In this document: positions 31,079-35,189 of the stretch, one piece after another
Layout: each line of letters begins with the position of its first letter
How positions within the stretch are numbered: position 1 is the first letter of the stretch
Source: Bacteroidetes bacterium UBA3022
Lineage (GTDB): Bacteria > Bacteroidota > Bacteroidia > Chitinophagales > BACL12
Reading direction: 5' to 3'
DNA length: 35,189 nt
Assembly (NCBI GenBank): GCA_002346225.1
Contig: DDYY01000035.1
Location: 1 to 35,189, forward strand
Program-made: the position numbers and the translations under genes
The notes under the pieces: generated by a model
What the model saw: only the letters and a program-made list of their open reading frames with translations
Told to the model about the DNA's origin: nothing
The model's database searches: none

Positions 31079-33013
31079 ATGATATCTGCGCAGCAACTGT
31101 CCTTGCATTTTGGCGGACAAGTGATTTTTGAAGACATCCATTTCACCATCAGGGATGGGGAAAGAGTGGGTTTAGTGGGGAAGAACGGAGCAGGCAAGTC
31201 TACCTTACTCCGCATTCTGAATGGTGATATCGAACCGGATGGCGGAAATATCGTGTTGCCCAAGGGCGATACGATTGGTTTCCTGCGTCAGGAACTCAGT
31301 TCCATGCACGGCCGCTCTGTTTTTGAGGAAACGGTATCTGCTTTTGATGAGGCATTAGCCATCCAGCAGCGCATGGAAAAAATCACCACACAGCTGGAAC
31401 AGGATACCGACCCGGAGAGTGATGCGTACATCGATTTGCTCAACGAAATGCATGAGTTATCCCATCATTATGAATTAATGGATGTAGGTTCCATCGACAA
31501 GCAGGTAGAAGTTGTTTTAACAGGCCTTGGGTTTCAGCAAAGTGACCTTGACAGGCAGGTAGAAACCTTCAGTGGTGGATGGCAGATGCGGATAGAACTG
31601 GCGAAAATACTCCTCCGCAAGCCGCATGTTGTTTTGCTCGATGAGCCGACCAACCACCTTGATATTGAAAGTATTCAATGGCTGGAACAATATCTTACTA
31701 CCTACCCCGGCGCGATATTATTGGTTTCCCACGACAGGAGTTTTCTGGATAAGGTCACGAACCGCACCATTGAAATTGTTGCCGGAAAGATATACGATTA
31801 CCCTGCCAATTATTCTGCATTTACAGAACTGCGCAAAGAACGCATCGACCAGCAATCGGCGGCACAGCGCAATCAGGAAAAAATGATTCAGCATACGGAG
31901 CAGCTGATAGAAAAGTTCAGGGCCAAAGCGAGCAAAGCCAAGTTCGCTCAATCGCTGATTCACAAGCTCGACAAAATGGATAAAATAGAAGTGGATGATG
32001 AAGAAACCTCTTCTATCTCCTTCCATTTTCCGCAGCCACCCCGATCGGGAAAACTGGTACTGGAAGTAGAGCAACTGGGCAAGTCTTATGGTAACAATGA
32101 AGTGCTGCGCGGATTAAACCTGCAGCTGGAGCGCGGTGAAAAAATTGCGCTGGTGGGCCGCAACGGTGAAGGAAAATCTACCCTTTCCCGCATTGTTGCC
32201 GGCAAGGAAAGCTTTACCGGCACCTGCAGACTGGGACACAATGTAACTGTAGGGTATTACGCCCAGAATCAGGCCGATATGCTCAACGGTGACGAAACGG
32301 TTTATGAAGTGATTGACGGAGTCGCAGTCGGTGAAATCAGAACCAAAATACGCAACCTGCTTGCTGCCTTTCTTTTTCGCGGTGATGATATATATAAAAA
32401 AGTAAGTGTTTTATCGGGGGGTGAAAAATCCAGACTGGCACTCTGCCGTATGTTGCTCGAGCCTGCCAATCTTCTGATTATGGATGAGCCTACCAACCAC
32501 CTGGATATGCGCAGTAAGGATGTATTAAAGCAAGCACTGATGCGCTTTGAAGGAACCATCATTCTGGTATCTCACGACCGTGATTTTCTAGCCGGCATGA
32601 CTAATAAAGTGGTAGAAGTGGCCAATAAAGTCGCCAAAGAATACATTGGCGATATATATGATTTTATTGAAGCAAAAAATAAAACCGCTACGCTTGCCGA
32701 AAAAGAGGTGAAAGCAGCTTCGATGCAACAAAAAAAACCTGTTGATCAAAAGTCTGATTACCAGCAGAAGAAGGTACAGAGTAAAGAACTGCGCAAGATA
32801 GAACGCCAGGTAGCTCAGGCGGAGGCTTCTATCAGTGAACTGGAGGCCAGTATCGCCAAGGTAGAGGCGCAATTAAAAGACCCGGATTTCTTCAAGGGGC
32901 TGGCCCATGATGCCCCCATCTTTGCTGAATATGAGACGCTTAAAATGGACCTGGAAAAGAAAATGGAGGAATGGGCGCAGGTTAGCGCAGAGCTGGAAAA
33001 AATGCAGGCATGA
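31079..33013 (+). CDS. ABC-F family ATPase (Uup/YheS-like)
   Basis: Soluble twin-ATPase of the ABC-F group, which act on ribosomes rather than as transporters. The first nucleotide-binding domain has GKNGAGKST (residues 34-42), TFSGGWQMRIELAKILL and VVLLDEPTNHLD. An interdomain linker follows (RAKASKAKFAQSLIHKLDKM). The second domain has GRNGEGKST, VLSGGEKSRLALCRML and LLIMDEPTNHLD. A C-terminal coiled coil lies at about 560-644 (ELRKIERQVAQAEASISELE). At 644 residues with no membrane segment, it matches the common housekeeping ABC-F paralogues. The stop overlaps the start of a 55-residue membrane protein (ATGA). Whether it gives antibiotic protection cannot be said. Confidence 0.93.
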   Translation: MISAQQLSLHFGGQVIFEDIHFTIRDGERVGLVGKNGAGKSTLLRILNGDIEPDGGNIVLPKGDTIGFLRQELSSMHGRSVFEETVSAFDEALAIQQRMEKITTQLEQDTDPESDAYIDLLNEMHELSHHYELMDVGSIDKQVEVVLTGLGFQQSDLDRQVETFSGGWQMRIELAKILLRKPHVVLLDEPTNHLDIESIQWLEQYLTTYPGAILLVSHDRSFLDKVTNRTIEIVAGKIYDYPANYSAFTELRKERIDQQSAAQRNQEKMIQHTEQLIEKFRAKASKAKFAQSLIHKLDKMDKIEVDDEETSSISFHFPQPPRSGKLVLEVEQLGKSYGNNEVLRGLNLQLERGEKIALVGRNGEGKSTLSRIVAGKESFTGTCRLGHNVTVGYYAQNQADMLNGDETVYEVIDGVAVGEIRTKIRNLLAAFLFRGDDIYKKVSVLSGGEKSRLALCRMLLEPANLLIMDEPTNHLDMRSKDVLKQALMRFEGTIILVSHDRDFLAGMTNKVVEVANKVAKEYIGDIYDFIEAKNKTATLAEKEVKAASMQQKKPVDQKSDYQQKKVQSKELRKIERQVAQAEASISELEASIAKVEAQLKDPDFFKGLAHDAPIFAEYETLKMDLEKKMEEWAQVSAELEKMQA

Positions 33014-33177
33014 ACAAGGGCGACTGGGTACAGCTGGGCGCACTATTGCTGGTATCGGTGTTACTAATTGCACTGATTTATTGCTGGATCAAGGGGCCGT
33101 ACAGCCTGGCCATTGTACTGACCATTATCTGCCTGGCAGCAGCATTTTATGTAACCAGAAAAATCCGGTTATTCTAG
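33010..33177 (+). CDS. Small two-helix membrane protein coupled to the ABC-F gene
   Basis: A 55-residue product starting in the ATGA overlap with the ABC-F stop. Its sequence begins MNKGDWVQLGALLLVS and has two hydrophobic helices (about 7-26 and 31-48) separated by a WIKGPYS turn, ending VTRKIRLF, a positive cytoplasmic tail. The overlap, reasonable composition and hydrophobic pattern support it as a real gene, but I cannot assign a family. Its last nine bases overlap the 3' end of the small gene on the other strand. Topology is probably both termini in the cytoplasm, by the positive-inside rule. Confidence 0.55.
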   Translation: MNKGDWVQLGALLLVSVLLIALIYCWIKGPYSLAIVLTIICLAAAFYVTRKIRLF

Positions 33178-33309
33178 CCACTTTTTGACCAGGTTAATGG
33201 CTACTACAATAATGATAGCCACCAGACCAAACAACATCAATTGCTTTGGACTTTGCTGATTAAAGGTGGTTTCCTCCTCTTCACCTGGCTTTTGCTTACC
33301 GAATAACAT
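33169..33309 (-). CDS. Small single-helix membrane protein
   Basis: A 46-residue product. The N-terminal half is soluble and acidic (GKQKPGEEEETTFNQQ), followed by one hydrophobic helix at about 24-42 (QLMLFGLVAIIIVVAINL) and a KKWLE end. The frame fills the otherwise empty gap before the DUF2911 gene. A minus-strand TATCTTTG (33330-33337) is well placed about 21 bases upstream. I do not recognise a family; the charged N-terminus and KK after the helix suggest a single-pass membrane protein. It converges on, and overlaps by nine bases, the ABC-F-coupled small gene. Confidence 0.5.
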   Translation of the reverse strand: MLFGKQKPGEEEETTFNQQSPKQLMLFGLVAIIIVVAINLVKKWLE

Positions 33310-33317
33310 GCAAATTG

Positions 33318-33337
33318 TACCTTTGCAGTCAAAGATA
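33318..33337. promoter_or_regulatory. Face-to-face -7 elements in an inverted repeat
   Basis: TACCTTTG at 33318-33325 (plus) serves the DUF2911 gene at 33343. TATCTTTG at 33330-33337 (minus) serves the 46-residue gene starting at 33309. They are separated by CAGT and form an inverted repeat with one mismatch. Each predicted start site falls within or beside the other -7 element, so RNA polymerase could not occupy both at once. On the plus strand TTTTG at 33290-33294 is a possible -33 element with a long spacer of 23 bases. Confidence 0.5.
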
Positions 33338-33342
33338 ACACA

Positions 33343-33921
33343 ATGCTTCGTACAACTATTTTAGCCGTTTTTTGTATTTCCCTGACTTTCCAATCCTGCA
33401 GCAGCAGCGAAAAGGAAGGTAAACAGCGCGATACTGCCATCACTACACCTGACAATCGCGAAAACCGCGTGAGCCCGGCAGAAACTACAACTGCTGACTT
33501 TGACGGCAATGTAGTAACCATCAACTACGGTTCACCCAAAGTCAAAGACCGGGAAATCTGGGGAGCCCTGGTGCCTTATGGTGAAGTATGGAGAACCGGT
33601 GCCAATGAAGCTACAACGATAACATTCACCAAGGATGTTCTTATTGATGGACAATTGCTAAAAGCGGACACCTACGCTTTCTTCACCATTCCCGATCCGG
33701 AGGCGTGGACCATCATATTCAATCTGGAAGAAAAGCAATGGGGCGCCTTCAAGTACGACAGCACGCAGGATGCCCTCCGCTTGCAGGTTGAGCCTGTGAT
33801 GCAGGAAGAGTTGACGGAAGCGTTGGCATTTACGCTCGAAAAAGCTGCCAATGGAGGTGTTATTCAGCTTCGCTGGGAAAAAATAGCTATCGACATTCCG
33901 TTTACCACCGCGCCGGAATAG
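33343..33921 (+). CDS. DUF2911 family lipoprotein
   Basis: A 192-residue envelope lipoprotein. The lipobox is ISLTFQSC (cysteine at about residue 19), followed by a short hydrophilic linker (SSSEKEGKQRDTAITTPDNR). The DUF2911 domain from about residue 50 has VVTINYGSPKVKDREIWGAL, VPYGEVWRTGANEATTITFT, GQLLKADTYAFFTIPDPEAW and WGAFKYDSTQDALRLQVEP. These are family hallmarks; the function is unknown. The serine-rich stretch right after the cysteine is compatible with envelope anchoring, but no definite surface-export signal is seen. The -7 element 18 bases before the ATG is shared face-to-face with the opposite small gene. Confidence 0.85.
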   Translation: MLRTTILAVFCISLTFQSCSSSEKEGKQRDTAITTPDNRENRVSPAETTTADFDGNVVTINYGSPKVKDREIWGALVPYGEVWRTGANEATTITFTKDVLIDGQLLKADTYAFFTIPDPEAWTIIFNLEEKQWGAFKYDSTQDALRLQVEPVMQEELTEALAFTLEKAANGGVIQLRWEKIAIDIPFTTAPE

Positions 33922-33924
33922 TGG

Positions 33925-34317
33925 CTACAAGTAGTCGATAAATACAAAAGAGGAAGTATACTCAGGTGTACTTACTGAATCCAGCACTTCCCCAAGGTCA
34001 GGGTGTACGGTTCTAATCCAATAATAGGATTGGTCCAGAAACTCTATGACTACCTTTCCTGTAGAATCAGTTGTACGGTATTTTTCAGCGATTCCTGCTG
34101 TAGCAAAAACATCCCTGTCGCTGTACAGCAGAACTGTAGCACCTGCTACCATGCTGTCGAGACCGTTCGGAAAGTCGTAGATGTGCCGCACCTCTGCGAT
34201 GATGGTCCGGTTTTTATTTTCAGAAGCATTAAAATTCTGGTCAGGAGCAGGCAGTTCTTCCTCACATGCCATAAGCGGTAGCAGCAGAATCATATAACGG
34301 GCAACCTGCAGCAACAT
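33925..34317 (-). CDS. Small lipoprotein, possibly surface-exposed
   Basis: A 130-residue lipoprotein. I place the start at 34317 (MLLQVARYMILLLPLMAC) because the longer frame adds 17 residues that run over the upstream gene and disrupt a clean signal peptide. The cysteine is followed by EEELPAP; acidic residues just after the cysteine resemble the lipoprotein export signal described for Bacteroidota surface lipoproteins. The rest (RTIIAEVRHIYDFPNGLDSM, GATVLLYSDRDVF, TDSTGKVVIEFL, YYWIRTVHPDLGEVLDS) has the strand pattern of a carboxypeptidase-regulatory-like beta-sandwich. It starts two bases after the CpeT-like gene. Function unknown. Confidence 0.7.
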   Translation of the reverse strand: MLLQVARYMILLLPLMACEEELPAPDQNFNASENKNRTIIAEVRHIYDFPNGLDSMVAGATVLLYSDRDVFATAGIAEKYRTTDSTGKVVIEFLDQSYYWIRTVHPDLGEVLDSVSTPEYTSSFVFIDYL

Positions 34318-34319
34318 AT

Positions 34320-34937
34320 TTACTCCATTTGTTTTACAAAGTGGTATGGACCGTTCTCGGCACCCCAAACCTGCTCGTCCATACTGTTAAAGCCTCTGTC
34401 CCAGGAGTCGAGTAGCTGAGGATAAATGCGCACAATGCTCACTGCATAGCTGGCACCCCGCAAATCACTGGAACAATCTTTATCATGTGTACGTCCTTCA
34501 AAGTACCCTCCTTGGTTCCATCTCAAGCGAATGCTGCAACCCTCTCTTAGCATCAAATCTTCTTCCTTCAGGCTGTCGAGCAGGGCAGTGTTTTTCCATG
34601 CACCCGTATACTGTAAAGGATTCTCCATCTCGTATACAATACTTTCAAAGGTACCATCCTTAAGGTCCACTACTTTGTAAATCCGTTGGCGGTAAGGACG
34701 GTCTGCGGCGGCGGTTACAGCCTGTTCCACATACAACCAATAGCCATCCTTCCGGGCAGGCCATATGCGTTCCATGTGCAATGAAATATCGTAGTAGTTG
34801 GTATCCTGTTCAGCCTGCAATGCACTGTTAAAGAAACCGGTCATCCACATACACAAGCGGACGTATTCCTCTGAAGGGCGCTGGCCAAATGCCTGAAAGG
34901 AAGCCAACAGAACGGAAATCAAAAGTATTTTTTTCAT
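34320..34937 (-). CDS. CpcT/CpeT-like chromophore lyase family protein
   Basis: A 205-residue secreted protein with a signal peptide (KKILLISVLLASFQAFGQ). The mature part matches the CpcT/CpeT (T-type phycobilin lyase) family: LCMWMTGFFNSALQAEQDTN, YYDISLHMERIWPARKDGYW, LYVEQAVTAAADRPYRQRIY, and further on RGASYAVSIVRIYPQLLDSW with DRGFNSMDEQVWG. In cyanobacteria such proteins attach bilins to phycobiliproteins, but heterotrophic Bacteroidota lack these targets, so a lipocalin-like binding role is more likely. The start overlaps the glyS stop by four bases (ATGA). Family assignment fairly sure, role unknown. Confidence 0.8.
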   Translation of the reverse strand: MKKILLISVLLASFQAFGQRPSEEYVRLCMWMTGFFNSALQAEQDTNYYDISLHMERIWPARKDGYWLYVEQAVTAAADRPYRQRIYKVVDLKDGTFESIVYEMENPLQYTGAWKNTALLDSLKEEDLMLREGCSIRLRWNQGGYFEGRTHDKDCSSDLRGASYAVSIVRIYPQLLDSWDRGFNSMDEQVWGAENGPYHFVKQME

Positions 34938-35189
34938 ATTTCTACTTTTTCCAATAAATCGTGCATGCTTACCTTGTCTGCAACCAACTGCTCGAGTTGC
35001 TCTATTGCCACGCGGTCCTGCTCCATGGTATCGCGGTTGCGCATGGTTACCTTACCATCTTCGGCAGTCTGATGGTCGATAGTAATACAGAAAGGTGTAC
35101 CTATCGCATCCTGCCGGCGGTAGCGTTTACCTATAGAATCCTTTTCATCATACTGACAATGGAACCTGTATTTCAGTTTATTGAAGATG
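34934..35189 (-). CDS. glyS: Glycyl-tRNA synthetase, C-terminal part (runs off the window)
   Basis: The last 84 codons of a class II glycyl-tRNA synthetase; the gene continues beyond position 35189. The visible part belongs to the anticodon-binding domain: FHCQYDEKDSIGKRYRRQDA, then IGTPFCITIDHQTAEDGKVT, then MRNRDTMEQDRVAIEQLEQL and the C-terminal end MHDLLEKVEI. The YDE...SIGKRYRRQDEIGTP-like stretch and the RDTMEQ motif are typical of the single-chain, dimeric enzyme. It is the first visible gene of an operon with the CpeT-like protein and a lipoprotein. The symbol glyQS is also used. Confidence 0.9.
   Translation of the reverse strand, partial: IFNKLKYRFHCQYDEKDSIGKRYRRQDAIGTPFCITIDHQTAEDGKVTMRNRDTMEQDRVAIEQLEQLVADKVSMHDLLEKVEI

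Noticed and set aside
1..35189. tRNA genes, CRISPR arrays, insertion sequences, phage or defence genes
   Set aside because: The intergenic gaps were read for cloverleaf-like or regularly repeated sequence and the coding frames for transposase, integrase or nuclease-helicase motifs; none was seen. The EEP protein is an envelope lipoprotein, not a defence nuclease.

Overview
The window looks like a chromosomal core region of a member of the Bacteroidota. The evidence is type IX secretion (T9SS) C-terminal domains of type A and type B, an OmpA protein with thrombospondin-3-like calcium repeats, SprB-type repeats, and promoters of the phylum-specific TTG-N19/20-TAnnTTTG form. A mevalonate operon is present, which is the isoprenoid route of flavobacteria and some saprospirian and chitinophagal lineages. 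I cannot place it below phylum with confidence. I found no rRNA, tRNA, CRISPR array, insertion sequence, phage gene or defence system.

Layout: (1) 1-1107, minus strand: rpsL-rpsG, the front of the str operon, with a promoter and a long structured leader. (2) 1218-4293, plus: pepP-pssA-purS-rsmI, a tight operon with overlaps and a TTG start on rsmI. (3) 4298-5716, minus: a GlcD-type flavoprotein, convergent with rsmI. (4) 5761-8621, plus: an Omp28-like CGPC protein and a small partner, both T9SS cargo, closed by an intrinsic terminator. (5) 8639-11472, plus: three GHMP enzymes of the mevalonate pathway, translationally coupled, with a promoter that predicts a nearly leaderless mRNA. (6) 11459-17895, minus: the complete 2-oxoglutarate dehydrogenase operon sucA-sucB-lpdA followed by a lipoprotein nuclease/phosphatase. 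(7) 18054-26234, plus: a TIGR04282 transferase, an AI-2E-type permease, a flavoprotein plus membrane polyferredoxin pair, then a three-gene polyprenyl-phosphate-sugar type glycosyltransferase group. (8) 26235-30292, minus: OmpA-family protein and a T9SS type B SprB-repeat protein. (9) 30357-31016, minus: DUF2461 protein. (10) 31067-33921, plus: ABC-F ATPase, a coupled 55-residue membrane protein, and a DUF2911 lipoprotein, with a 46-residue membrane protein on the opposite strand between the last two. (11) 33925-35189, minus: glyS (partial)-CpeT-like-lipoprotein.

Most of the content is housekeeping: translation, phospholipid, purine, TCA cycle and isoprenoid. The less explained parts are the folded rpsL leader, the paired -7 elements in an inverted repeat at 33318-33337 between two small transcription units, the two unannotated small membrane proteins near 33.1 kb, the Omp28/CDPNLC secreted pair, the GYDIA kinase as a candidate for the missing phosphomevalonate kinase step, and the flavoprotein/polyferredoxin module. 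All functional calls come from reading motifs by eye; no database search was run.
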